64,000 nucleotides of DNA from JALZVT01 sp964519335. Lineage in GTDB: Bacteria > Pseudomonadota > Gammaproteobacteria > Pseudomonadales > Azotimanducaceae. Made by a program: the position numbers and the translations under genes. The stretch covers positions 1-64,000 of the forward strand of contig CAZFIA010000005.1 in the NCBI GenBank assembly GCA_964519335.1. Reading direction: 5' to 3'. This document shows, piece after piece, positions 8,597-17,004 of this stretch (position 1 is its first letter; each line of letters starts with the position of its first letter). A model generated the notes under the pieces. It worked only from the letters and a program-made list of their open reading frames with translations. It was not told the origin of the DNA and did no database searches.

Positions 8597-10014
8597 CCCG
8601 TGAACTGCCGCAAACTCGCGAGCGGTTTGCGCAGGAGCACGTAGAGCAATGGTGCTTTATCGCCATAGATTTGTGCCGTCCCCTGAACACCGATGCGCGG
8701 CAGATCTCCATCGGTATCTACGATCTCGCCCGACAGTCTGTAGGCAAGAATATCGCGCTTGTCCCGAACCGCCTGATAGCTTGCTTCGGTCAGGGTCGCC
8801 TCAACAGGACGCAACGGATCTGAATCCAAAAACACCTTGATGCGAGCCCCATCCTTCAACACCAGACTTTCACGAACGGGTAAATCGATCGAAAAGCGCA
8901 CCTTGTCAGGGTTGGCAATCTGTAGGATCGATTCTCCAGCGCTGACCGGCTTACCAATCCAGTCGCGCTTATCGGTGTAAACGGCCAGGCCTTCGCCCTC
9001 TGATAACAACCGGGTTTTATCGAGCAACTCGCGCGCATAAGCTTTCTCAGTAGTCGCCAACTCCAGTTCCGCTCTGGCTACGGCTATCTCTCGCTTAGCT
9101 CTCGGATCAGCAATTGCGCGCTGAGACTCTCTTTGAAATCGTGCACTCGCCACCGATTCCGTCTCATCGGCAATGTCATAACCACTGCGCCATTCAACAT
9201 CCTCAAACGCAATTAGCTCGTCGCCCAAAGCAACGGGCGCTCCCTGATCCACAAGAATTTCTTTAACGACTCCATCGAACGGCGCGGCAACAACCAGCGG
9301 GTCGAGCGGCACTACTTCAGCAGGAGCAAGCGCGGTTATGGATACCGGAAACAGGGCAAGCAGAGCGATCAATACCGCACCTAACCAGAGCGTTTTGCGG
9401 GCCATGCGATGCTTTCTCGCGAGTTTTCCACGGCCCTTAATAGACTGCCACGAATGAACATAGAGCTTGCAAAAACGCTCGGCTACCAATTGTTCATCTG
9501 CATGCCAAGGAGATTCGCGCACCACCAGAAAACCGCCGATAGTCGCCTCTTCTTCTACCAGCGGTGTCCAGAAGAATTCTACGAACGGATAGTTTTGCGT
9601 CTCTTCATCAGTATCATCACAGTACGCTGGCAAGCTAAAGCAACGTTGCTTATCTAATCCAATATCAGCGGCCATCCTGTTTACAACCTTCTCAAGCCAG
9701 CGCACAAAGGGTGCATCTCGGTCGACACTCGGCAAGCTGGTTGCAGAGACAAGCCGAGGTCGGGTCTGCCGTACCTTAGAGTGCAGCAAGAATGCTTGCC
9801 GATAGTTTAGAAAGCGTCGCGTTTCATTACACCAATGAGCAAACAGCTCGGCTTCGGTGTTCAGGGCTCTAAGATCGGCCTCAAACGCCAAAAGCTTGCT
9901 AGCCATCTGGTCTTGTGCCGCCCGTAGATCATGCTGTTGTCGGCCAATAGAGTCAGAAGTTTCTTGTGCGGTGCCTGCATCCGCTCTAGTGCGGATACCT
10001 TGAATAGCGGCCAT
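8590..10014 (-). CDS. HlyD-family adaptor with N-terminal GAF-like domain
   Basis: A 474-residue membrane-fusion-protein-type adaptor. It has a long N-terminal cytoplasmic region (1-200) with a coiled-coil start (residues about 20-55) and a GAF-like alpha/beta segment (VEFFWTPLVEEEATIGGFLVV). A single membrane helix follows at about 208-228 (TLWLGAVLIALLALFPVSI). The periplasmic part begins with a biotinyl-lipoyl half-motif (VVAAPFDGVVKEILVDQGAPVALGDEL), then a short alpha-hairpin and a beta-barrel. A sensory-looking domain fused to an adaptor is unusual: ordinary HlyD proteins have only a short cytoplasmic tail. It overlaps the M50 fusion by 7 nt and lies 22 bp downstream of the second HlyD gene. 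It probably bridges the inner-membrane part of this cassette to the TolC-like protein. Confidence 0.78.
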   Translation of the reverse strand: MAAIQGIRTRADAGTAQETSDSIGRQQHDLRAAQDQMASKLLAFEADLRALNTEAELFAHWCNETRRFLNYRQAFLLHSKVRQTRPRLVSATSLPSVDRDAPFVRWLEKVVNRMAADIGLDKQRCFSLPAYCDDTDEETQNYPFVEFFWTPLVEEEATIGGFLVVRESPWHADEQLVAERFCKLYVHSWQSIKGRGKLARKHRMARKTLWLGAVLIALLALFPVSITALAPAEVVPLDPLVVAAPFDGVVKEILVDQGAPVALGDELIAFEDVEWRSGYDIADETESVASARFQRESQRAIADPRAKREIAVARAELELATTEKAYARELLDKTRLLSEGEGLAVYTDKRDWIGKPVSAGESILQIANPDKVRFSIDLPVRESLVLKDGARIKVFLDSDPLRPVEATLTEASYQAVRDKRDILAYRLSGEIVDTDGDLPRIGVQGTAQIYGDKAPLLYVLLRKPLASLRQFTGW

Positions 10015-10036
10015 GACTGCCCCTTAGCGACGAAGA

Positions 10037-10822
10037 CTAACTACTGGGCGCATGCTCGACCTGCTCGAATCTAGCGGTACCACTCATACCAGGTAGTACC
10101 GTCGCAGGCGTGTTCGCGAAGGATGCGATGATGGGAACAGTCCGACTCACCGCATCAACTTCGGCGCCGATATTAGTAACTCGAGCCTCGTGGTGTTTTC
10201 CGGTTTCGTCAATCTCAAATCGGAATGCGACACCAGGTCTCATCCAGTTCAGCCAGGCCGAAGGAACAATCAAACGCAGCTCCAGCTCTTTAGTACCAAC
10301 TATCTTCATCAATGGAGTATCTGGCGCCGGCATTTCATGGGCATTTACGGCCAGCTCTGCCACACGACCCGCATAAGGGGCAATAATTTTGCACTGGCGA
10401 ATCAAAGCCTCGGCGCCGCGCGCGCGTGCGGCGGCTTCATCCATCTCCGCTTTCGCAAGATCAACTTCAAGACCGCCGAGTGCATCAAAACTATTCATTT
10501 CAACGTTGCTTTCATAACGCGACTTGGCTGCAGTGAATGCTGCACGAGCCGCATCCGCAGCGGCTCTTTGGGCCATGCAGTCAAAAGAAACCAGCACATC
10601 ACCCTTTGAGAAGCTCTCTCCGGTTCTAACCGGCAACGCACTGATGTTCGACTTGATATCTACGGTGATCAAAGCCTCGTGCTGAGCCTTAACAACCCCT
10701 CGAATACCTCTAGCGTCAGAAGTTTCAGCGTACGCTGCGATATCGATACAACACAGCACAGCGCCAAGCACACTCATTCGAGCCCATCTGGCGACACCGT
10801 AGAATCTGAGTAGCTTAGACAT
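10037..10822 (-). CDS. Periplasmic HlyD/RND-type adaptor subunit
   Basis: A 261-residue periplasmic adaptor when started at the ATG at 10822; the open frame runs to 11005 but the extra part overlaps the TolC-like gene. The signal peptide (1-31) ends in the AYA motif of residues 29-31. A biotinyl-lipoyl segment follows (HEALITVDIKSNISALPVRTG...GDVLVSFDC), then a short alpha-hairpin (about 85-140) with Ala-rich helices, the second lipoyl half (CKIIAPYAGRVAEL) and a barrel. It is 5 bp from the stop of the TolC-like gene, so the two are one transcription unit. It should dock onto the outer-membrane channel, but no RND pump or ABC ATPase gene accompanies it in this window. Confidence 0.82.
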   Translation of the reverse strand: MSKLLRFYGVARWARMSVLGAVLCCIDIAAYAETSDARGIRGVVKAQHEALITVDIKSNISALPVRTGESFSKGDVLVSFDCMAQRAAADAARAAFTAAKSRYESNVEMNSFDALGGLEVDLAKAEMDEAAARARGAEALIRQCKIIAPYAGRVAELAVNAHEMPAPDTPLMKIVGTKELELRLIVPSAWLNWMRPGVAFRFEIDETGKHHEARVTNIGAEVDAVSRTVPIIASFANTPATVLPGMSGTARFEQVEHAPSS

Positions 10823-10826
10823 GCGC

Positions 10827-12455
10827 CTAGTCAGAATTTTCAAAGTGGCCAACAGGTCCAAGCGGCGCGACGAACGAGATTCCATCCCCACGATTCTCCC
10901 AATGTTGTTGCAATTTAGCAGCCAGCTCCGCAACAGGTTCCTGTCCGGACACGTCGCCACCGTAGGGGTCGAAGCCCATCGACGAATGTATGTTGGCGAA
11001 TGCATTCTGAAGATCGGCCACCGCGAGATCGTACTTCGCTTCAGACAATATCTGATTCATTCGCTCGCGAATCATCGTCTGCTTGCTAACGCGCTTCGTT
11101 GCATAGCCCGCGCTAATCTGGTGAAGAATTTGGCCCTGCACACTAAATATATTTTGCATCGTATCGAGCTGCCGTCGAGCGAGCTCAAATCGGGTACGGC
11201 TGACGTGGACTTGGGTAATAACAGCCATGGTGAGCGCGTTAGCTTTTGCATCAAGCAACTCTTGCTGTGCGGCAACGCTTCTTCGTTTGGCTGGATAACT
11301 AAAAGCCTGCACCAGATTCCAGCTCGCTCGAGCGCCCCAACCCGTCCACTGGTCATTGAACAGAAATTCATTACTGTCGTAATTAAAGCCGCCAAACAGA
11401 CGCAGACTAGGCAGCAATTCCAGCAGCGCCGTAGTGGCTGACTTCTCGTTTATGCGCTGGCGATACAGGTTCTCGCGAACTTCAGGGCGGTTCATTAAGG
11501 CTAACGAGATCATCTCTTCAGGCGCCATAGCAAAACTAAGCTCGGCGCTTGAACGTTCGGGCATCGCTAGCTCATAGGGCTTGCCTGGATCTAGATTCAT
11601 AAGCGCCGCGAGCTGATGTTTGGCTACACTCATTTCGCGTTGCAAATCTTGGATTTCTTCTTTTACAGATAGAAGTTCACGTTGATAGGTAAGCGCTGAC
11701 AAAGGTGCTGCCTTACGACGATCGAATACCGCTTGCGACTGACGCAACGCATCTTCGATGTCTCCTTCAAGAGCCTGTAATTGAGTGAGCAACCGCTCGG
11801 CGCTTACAGCCCGCCAGTAAGCGGTGCGAACATCTTCGACAATACGCCCCACTACTTTGCGCCTGCGCTCCGCGGCAATCAGGACCTCGTCAGCTTTTTG
11901 TTTGGCTCGAACATAAGACAGGCCGAAATCGAGCACATCCCAGGACAGCAGCAAATCTGCCCCAAAAGTGTCGCGCTCAGAAGACGTCGATGACACAAGC
12001 GACTGCGAACCAACCGAACGCGGCCCTAACAACGCGGATGAGCTTGCGCCACTGAAATTGTTTCGGCCATTATAGTTGGCGCCCGCAACCAGATTGGGCA
12101 ACATATCAAAACGAGCAAGCTTTAGGTCGCGGACCCGCAAGAGCTGCTCCATACGCTCAACTTCTTCGTCGAGGTTATACTTAATGGACCGCGCCATTGC
12201 CTCGTAGAGACCAATTGGGCTGCTAACCGGATCCTGCTCTTGCAGGTAACCGTTCAGCTGGTTCATGCCTTGCGATTCCAGCGTGTCGGATGAAAATGGC
12301 TGAGGAGAAACCGCACAACCAGCAACGAAAAGAACAAACAGGCCAAGAATGAACTTCTCCCATAGCGTCTTATCGCTATCTAAACTACCGGCCAGATACC
12401 TGGTTCCGCTCTTCGGTTTTAGCCGGCAATTGTTTGTTCGAGCACGGGTGTTCAC
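10827..12455 (-). CDS. TolC-family outer-membrane channel lipoprotein
   Basis: Outer-membrane efflux protein of about 542 residues. The N-terminal export signal is a lipobox (FILGLFVLFVAGC); the Cys becomes residue 47 if the GTG at 12455 is the start. The open frame continues to a TTG at 12542, and no in-frame ATG exists before the signal, so the start is uncertain (GTG 12455, CTG 12395 or TTG 12542). The rest has the long amphipathic helices of TolC proteins in two halves, with typical segments such as SWDVLDFGLSYVRAKQKADE and SWNLVQAFSYPAKRR. It should form the trimeric exit duct for the cassette encoded downstream. It is the first gene of the four-gene run tolC-like/hlyD/GAF-hlyD/M50 fusion. 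Confidence 0.82.
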   Translation of the reverse strand: MNTRARTNNCRLKPKSGTRYLAGSLDSDKTLWEKFILGLFVLFVAGCAVSPQPFSSDTLESQGMNQLNGYLQEQDPVSSPIGLYEAMARSIKYNLDEEVERMEQLLRVRDLKLARFDMLPNLVAGANYNGRNNFSGASSSALLGPRSVGSQSLVSSTSSERDTFGADLLLSWDVLDFGLSYVRAKQKADEVLIAAERRRKVVGRIVEDVRTAYWRAVSAERLLTQLQALEGDIEDALRQSQAVFDRRKAAPLSALTYQRELLSVKEEIQDLQREMSVAKHQLAALMNLDPGKPYELAMPERSSAELSFAMAPEEMISLALMNRPEVRENLYRQRINEKSATTALLELLPSLRLFGGFNYDSNEFLFNDQWTGWGARASWNLVQAFSYPAKRRSVAAQQELLDAKANALTMAVITQVHVSRTRFELARRQLDTMQNIFSVQGQILHQISAGYATKRVSKQTMIRERMNQILSEAKYDLAVADLQNAFANIHSSMGFDPYGGDVSGQEPVAELAAKLQQHWENRGDGISFVAPLGPVGHFENSD

Positions 12456-12865
12456 AGTTTGTTTCCCAAAGTAGTTGTCGATATGCCGGATTAACGCGCA
12501 TAGCCTGCAACTCAACCCTAGTAGAGATCGAAGTCGCAACAAGCGAAAAGCGTTAATCAGGTTCAGTTAATGAGCTCGAGTTTTTCGCCGATACTCGCCG
12601 CTTTACGCAACAAGAATGTAGCCGGGGAACTTAGGGTTCAGAGTGATCAGCGTCTCGCAACGTTACAATGTTGTAACCTGGGTATGAAACACCCTATGCA
12701 GCAAGAAACTGCCAAAGACTTGGCGGGCTTAGCGTTTTATTGGCTTGTATCGCAACTCAAAGAAACCAATGCTGCTCGATGAAACTCGGAAGAAGTTCTT
12801 TGCAGTCGACACTGTCAATTCTTCGCCAGCAGGTTTTATTCAACGATTTGAAACAGTTCACACTC
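12456..12865. other. Gene-free region upstream of the exporter cassette
   Basis: About 410 bp between the probable start of the TolC-like gene and the end of the HDOD gene. The only clear structure is the perfect dyad at 12662-12677. Short open frames on both strands here have no RBS or recognisable domain. The region is the most likely place for the promoter of the minus-strand exporter cassette. Confidence 0.6.
12662..12677. promoter_or_regulatory. Palindromic candidate operator (GTTACAA-TG-TTGTAAC)
   Basis: A perfect 7-bp dyad separated by 2 bp. It lies about 120-210 bp upstream of the possible starts of the TolC-like gene, in the gene-free region preceding the exporter cassette. The size and symmetry fit a dimeric helix-turn-helix repressor site. 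No regulator gene is adjacent, so the protein that would bind it is unknown. Confidence 0.4.
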
Positions 12866-13786
12866 TCAATCTGGGCGAAACTGAATCACTTGCCGCTCAT
12901 CCGCCTGTTGCTCCCGCGCGATTTCTTCACGAAGGAGTTGCACCTGCGCTACGTTCGACAACGGGTCAAATCCCGCGATCTCATAGATCAGCAACGAAAG
13001 TGATTGCGGCATGACTGGAGCTCTGGCATCGGCCTTGCCAAGTCCCGAGTCTTTGCTGTGAGCAACTTCTTCATGATTAAAAAACGAATTAAGCGCCGAG
13101 CCAGCGACGACGAGATCAACAAGCTCCAATTTGGAACTCGAACGCGTATAGCTTTTTAGTCGAGTCGGAATATCAATAATCTCTTTCGGTAGATTCCAAC
13201 GCTTGAGTATCGCTGCACTTAAAACAATCTGAACCGTCTCCACAATATCTTGCAATGCGAAGGTGTCGGTAAAATTCTCATACTCTGCCTTAGCCAGGAT
13301 GGGATACGCACCAATGTTGTGAACCAACCCCGCAAGCCTTGCGCGCTCGGAAGATAGCTCGGTGTAATTTCGTGCCAGCACTGCCGCAGCGGCTGCAACA
13401 TAAGTCGAATCAGCAACAGCCATCCGGTAACGACGTTCGATCATCTCGTTGGTGGGCTGAAACACCAGTTGATTGGAAAGTCCTGCGGCAAGCTCTGAGG
13501 CATATCGCAGGCCAAGCTGTTTGATCGCCAGGCTAATAGATCCCACGGGGCGGCTTACACTGTGATGAGCCGAGTTGGCGATATGCAGCAACTTACAAGC
13601 AAGCCCTGGATCTTGCGCTACTACCTGCGAAAACTCGCGCAGATTTACGGCTTCTCTTGCAGTGATCGCCTCAATGCGCGCGTTAGATTCTGGGAGCGTC
13701 GGCAACTCAAGATTCTGGTCTTGTACGTCTGAAAGCAACCGGGAATGTATACCGGGCGTAGCTTCGGCGAGATTTTGATCGGGCAT
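12866..13786 (-). CDS. HDOD-domain protein
   Basis: A 306-residue cytoplasmic protein dominated by an HDOD domain (about residues 20-215). This is a degenerate HD-like fold found in signalling and stress proteins of unknown biochemistry. Recognisable segments are LPTLPESNARIEAIT, QVVAQDPGLACKLLHIANSA and the IKQLGLRYA turn, all typical of the family. No GGDEF, EAL or receiver domain is attached. The C-terminal third is less conserved. It lies 12 bp after the OmpA-like gene on the same strand, so these two are probably co-transcribed. Whether they read on into the exporter cassette across the 410-bp gap is not evident. Confidence 0.82.
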   Translation of the reverse strand: MPDQNLAEATPGIHSRLLSDVQDQNLELPTLPESNARIEAITAREAVNLREFSQVVAQDPGLACKLLHIANSAHHSVSRPVGSISLAIKQLGLRYASELAAGLSNQLVFQPTNEMIERRYRMAVADSTYVAAAAAVLARNYTELSSERARLAGLVHNIGAYPILAKAEYENFTDTFALQDIVETVQIVLSAAILKRWNLPKEIIDIPTRLKSYTRSSSKLELVDLVVAGSALNSFFNHEEVAHSKDSGLGKADARAPVMPQSLSLLIYEIAGFDPLSNVAQVQLLREEIAREQQADERQVIQFRPD

Positions 13787-13798
13787 TGGGCTATTCCA

Positions 13799-14263
13799 CT
13801 ATTGTTTGATGAACACGACGCGACGATTTTCTGCGCGACCGTTCGCGTGAGCGTTGGCGGCCATCGGTCGAGACTCGCTATGAGCATCGCTTGTCAATCG
13901 AGCAGAATCGACCCCGCGATCCGTCAGGTAGTTAACCACCGCCCCCGCTCGTCGCGCTGAGAGCGCCTGGTTGAAGGAAACACTGCCCTGGCTGTCTGTA
14001 TGACCCACAACCAGCAACTTTAAGCTTGGGAAGTTGGCAAGCGTGGACGCTATGCGGTCAAGCTTTGCACTTTCGCTCGCATCGAGCGCCGCAGAGTTGG
14101 AGGCAAAATAGACCACCGGAAACTCCACGTTAGTCGAGTCGTCGCAGCAGGTGGCGCTATTGGAGGCTCTTCGAGCGTTGTCCGCAGCTACAGTTTCAGG
14201 CACGGATAGAAATGCAAAAAACAGGACAGTGTAAGAAAAAATGATTAGTTTTCGGGCAAACAT
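13799..14263 (-). CDS. OmpA-family peptidoglycan-binding protein
   Basis: A 154-residue exported protein, with start at the ATG at 14263 where the signal peptide begins (MFARKLIIFSYTVLFFAFLS, cleavage after about residue 27). The mature part carries two neighbouring Cys (CC, about residues 38-39) and then an OmpA C-terminal domain. The conserved VVGHTDSQGS and the following LSARRAGAVVNYL helix bind diaminopimelate in the peptidoglycan. It lacks an N-terminal beta-barrel or lipobox, so it may be periplasmic. The open frame upstream of 14263 runs through the repeat-bearing spacer and is not considered coding. It is first in a unit with the HDOD gene. Confidence 0.85.
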   Translation of the reverse strand: MFARKLIIFSYTVLFFAFLSVPETVAADNARRASNSATCCDDSTNVEFPVVYFASNSAALDASESAKLDRIASTLANFPSLKLLVVGHTDSQGSVSFNQALSARRAGAVVNYLTDRGVDSARLTSDAHSESRPMAANAHANGRAENRRVVFIKQ

Positions 14264-14443
14264 CGTCAAAACGCTCAGTGGTGTCACTACTAGGTATAGC
14301 AAGGGCTGAGCGGAATGCCATTTATAAGCTGAATCACCGAGGAGCCAACCCCACAACGACCGCGCGCGGCTCTGTGACCCACCCGACATCAATGGCAAAA
14401 TGAGCATCGGACACAAATTTGCCGCCCTATGGGGCAAATAGCG

Positions 14444-14514
14444 GGACAGCCATGCAACAGAGAGCTGGACACCCACGCATCCCCTCAAACGGACGACAAA
14501 GAGCTGGACACCCA
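14444..14514 (+). repeat. GGACAKCCA-type dispersed repeat cluster (3 copies)
   Basis: Three same-orientation copies: GGACAGCCA at 14444-14452 and the variant TGGACACCCA at 14466-14475 and 14505-14514. The third copy ends on the A of the SRPBCC gene's ATG (14514). The last two copies sit in a near-direct repeat (AGAGCTGGACACCCA with 39-bp period). This is the leftmost cluster of the window-wide family. Confidence 0.7.
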
Positions 14515-14936
14515 TGAAACACCTCATACTGACAGAACACTTTGCAAGTAGTGCCGACGAAGTTTGGTCCGTAATCGGCGTGCTTGATCGCGTTGATTGG
14601 GTGCCTGGCATAGATACCGCCGAGATGAGAGGCGATGAGCGCCACATGACCATGGAGGGCCAATCGTCGCTGGTCGAGAAAATTCACAGACACGACAACG
14701 AAACGCGAGAGATCGAGTACGGCGTTGTTCAGTCGGGCGTTGGGATTACACATCACCGCGCTCATATCCGGTTGCAAGCCACTGAGACCGGCTGCACGCT
14801 ACACTGGACTCTCGAAATTGAACCAGATGCCTTCAAAGATGTCGTTGGAGGCATGATGCAAGCGAGTGCAGACGGCATCCGGCAGGTACTCGGAGAGCCG
14901 GCGCCGAAGAACGCAGCCAGTATTGACCATTCATGA
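14514..14936 (+). CDS. SRPBCC-family (polyketide cyclase/START-like) protein
   Basis: A 140-residue soluble protein of the SRPBCC helix-grip fold. The N-terminal strand and helix (HFASSADEVWSVIGVLDRVDWVPG) and the C-terminal long helix (FKDVVGGMMQASADGIRQVL) are typical of MxaD-like and polyketide-cyclase-like members, which bind hydrophobic ligands. The ligand is unknown. The ATG is embedded in a dispersed-repeat copy (TGGACACCC-ATG), and GAGCTGG just upstream is the only candidate RBS. Its stop overlaps the start of the threonine aldolase gene by 4 nt (ATGA), so the two are translationally coupled. Confidence 0.8.
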   Translation: MKHLILTEHFASSADEVWSVIGVLDRVDWVPGIDTAEMRGDERHMTMEGQSSLVEKIHRHDNETREIEYGVVQSGVGITHHRAHIRLQATETGCTLHWTLEIEPDAFKDVVGGMMQASADGIRQVLGEPAPKNAASIDHS

Positions 14937-15991
14937 ACTTCGGCAGCGACAACGCAACTGGCGCATCAGATTCTGTTCTAGCTGCTATTCAAGAAGCGAA
15001 TCAAGGCACCACGGCCGGTTACGGCGCGGACCAATGGACCGACCGGGCGCACAACCGGCTGGAAGAGGTGTTTGAAAGTGAATTGGACGCCTACTTCGTA
15101 GCCACGGGAACTGCTGCAAACACTTTGGCACTGGCGAGCATGGTACAACCCTGGGAGAGCATTCTATGCCACGCCGAGTCCCATGTTGCTAACGATGAAT
15201 CAACCGCGCCAGAGTTTATGACCGGCGGGGCTCGACTGGTGCCGCTCTCGGCAGGCCACGGCAAACTTGAAACCGCGGATTTAGAGCACTATTTCGCAAC
15301 GGCTGGAACTCTTGTTCCGCACAATTCAAAAGTAGCCGCCTTGTCTCTGACCCAGAGCAGTGAGTTAGGAATGGTCTACACGCCGGATGAAATTGCCGGA
15401 CTGACTCAAGTGGCTCAAAATAATGGGGCACGTGTGCACATGGACGGCGCCCGTTTCGCCAACGCTGTTGCAGCGATCGGTTGCTCACCCGCAGAGCTAA
15501 GCTGGCAGGCTGGTGTCGACGTCTTGTGTCTAGGCGCAACCAAGTGCGGGGCGCTGGCTGCAGAAGCGGTGATCTTCTTTAACAAGAAGCTCGCCGATGG
15601 TTTCATACACCGTCGAAAGCGCAGCGGGCACTTACTAAGTAAAGGGCGGCTCTTCGGTGCCCAGTTTGAAGGCTGGCTAAAAGACAACCATTGGCTAGAA
15701 CTGGCGAGTCACGCCAACGCGATGGCGGGCACATTGGCCTTTCAACTGCAACAGATGCAAGGGGTTCGAATGGCATGGCCTGCTCAAGCAAACGAGATAT
15801 TTGCGATAATCCCCGACGACCTACATAACCGCTTGAGCGCGTCAGGCGCCGTGTACTACGAATGGCCTGCAACTGCACTGGCCGATCATGATCGACTTGA
15901 GCCCGGAGAAGTCTTGATTCGTTTGGTAACCTCTTTTGAAACACACCCTGAAGAGATTGCGCAATTCGTAGACACTGCAAGCCGCAAGTAA
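14933..15991 (+). CDS. ltaE: Low-specificity L-threonine aldolase
   Basis: PLP-dependent fold-type I enzyme of 352 residues that cleaves L-threonine and L-allo-threonine to glycine and acetaldehyde. It starts with the family signature FGSDNATGA. The phosphate-binding segment (ATGTAANTLAL) lies near residue 45, followed by SHVANDES, the HMDGARFANA segment with the cofactor-ring Asp (near 170) and LGATKCGALAAEA, where the Lys should form the Schiff base (near 205). Length matches the family. It overlaps the SRPBCC gene by 4 nt upstream and is convergent with the NPD-like gene 10 bp downstream. Confidence 0.88.
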   Translation: MNFGSDNATGASDSVLAAIQEANQGTTAGYGADQWTDRAHNRLEEVFESELDAYFVATGTAANTLALASMVQPWESILCHAESHVANDESTAPEFMTGGARLVPLSAGHGKLETADLEHYFATAGTLVPHNSKVAALSLTQSSELGMVYTPDEIAGLTQVAQNNGARVHMDGARFANAVAAIGCSPAELSWQAGVDVLCLGATKCGALAAEAVIFFNKKLADGFIHRRKRSGHLLSKGRLFGAQFEGWLKDNHWLELASHANAMAGTLAFQLQQMQGVRMAWPAQANEIFAIIPDDLHNRLSASGAVYYEWPATALADHDRLEPGEVLIRLVTSFETHPEEIAQFVDTASRK

Positions 15992-16001
15992 AGCCTTAGC
16001 T

Positions 16002-16949
16002 CTACGTGTAGGTGGCGGCCAAACCGTTAACCGTTGCAAAGAACTCATCACGAACTTCTTCGATTACATCTTTTACTGGCCGAACAGAATCGATGCGTCC
16101 TGCCACCTGCCCGGTTAACGCGATACTCGAATTCATGTCGCCGCCGAAATAGAGGTCCTGGGCATTGCCAAAATCACCCATCACATTTCGCTCGGTTGCT
16201 TTTTCGAGCTCTGTAGACTTATCGGTTCGAAGCGCGCGCAACGCGGGAGAATGAAACCGGTTTAGAAAGACAGTATCGGTTTCTTCTGCATCGACAATGG
16301 CATTTTTCCAGTTGTCATGAACCGGAGATTCGGCAGCAGATACCATGCGCGTGCCCATCTGCACAGCCTCTGCACCCAAAGCAAACGCGGCGGCCATCGA
16401 CTTACCGTCCACAAATCCACCTGCAGCAATAATGGGTACATCGACCTTAGAACGAACTAATGGCAAAAGCACCATAGTGCTAACGTCTCTCGGATTCTTA
16501 AACCCGCCACCTTCACCGCCCTCAACAACCAATCCATCTACGCCCGCTTCCACTGCCTTAAGTGCAGCCGCTAAACTTGGCACAACGTGAAAGACGGTGA
16601 GACCAGCTTCTTTTAGAGTCCTCGTGTACCGTTCAGGGTTGCCAGCGGATGTCGTTACAAAGCGAACACCTTGATCAATGACAAATTCGACAATCGTCGG
16701 ATCGCGAACAAATGCCTGGGCTATGTTTACACCGAACGGCTTATCGGTGAGCGTGCGCATTTTCTTGATCTCTTCGCGGATGACGTCCAGTTCACCCGAC
16801 GAGGTTTCAATGATTCCCAGACCTCCTGCATTGGACACCGCTGATGCGAGCTGAGAGCGAGCGATCCAGCCCATTGGCGCTTGCACGAGCGGAATGTCTA
16901 CGCCGAGCAGTTCTGTCAGCCGATTATTGAATTTACCTGAAGAGGTCAT
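16002..16949 (-). CDS. Nitronate monooxygenase / NPD-like FMN protein
   Basis: A 315-residue TIM-barrel FMN protein of the nitropropane-dioxygenase family. The N-terminus (LTELLGVDIPLVQAPMGWI) and the AAGGF and GTRM FMN/phosphate-binding turns are clear. In class I nitronate monooxygenases and FabK the loop is E-A-G-G-H with a catalytic His. Here it is GGEGGGF, with Phe150 in the His position, so nitronate oxidation by the usual mechanism is doubtful. It lies 342 bp from the acyl-CoA ligase gene on the same strand, a common neighbourhood in fatty-acid-degrading bacteria. Best described as an FMN oxidoreductase of unknown substrate. Confidence 0.8.
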   Translation of the reverse strand: MTSSGKFNNRLTELLGVDIPLVQAPMGWIARSQLASAVSNAGGLGIIETSSGELDVIREEIKKMRTLTDKPFGVNIAQAFVRDPTIVEFVIDQGVRFVTTSAGNPERYTRTLKEAGLTVFHVVPSLAAALKAVEAGVDGLVVEGGEGGGFKNPRDVSTMVLLPLVRSKVDVPIIAAGGFVDGKSMAAAFALGAEAVQMGTRMVSAAESPVHDNWKNAIVDAEETDTVFLNRFHSPALRALRTDKSTELEKATERNVMGDFGNAQDLYFGGDMNSSIALTGQVAGRIDSVRPVKDVIEEVRDEFFATVNGLAATYT

Positions 16950-17004
16950 TGGAGATTCCTTGAGTTACTTCTATTTGCTTCGGCAGTCATCGCGTACGGC
17001 GGAC

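Noticed and set aside
10821..11441. 206-codon plus-strand open frame opposite the TolC-like gene
   Set aside because: Antisense to a well-supported TolC-like protein; no RBS or domain.
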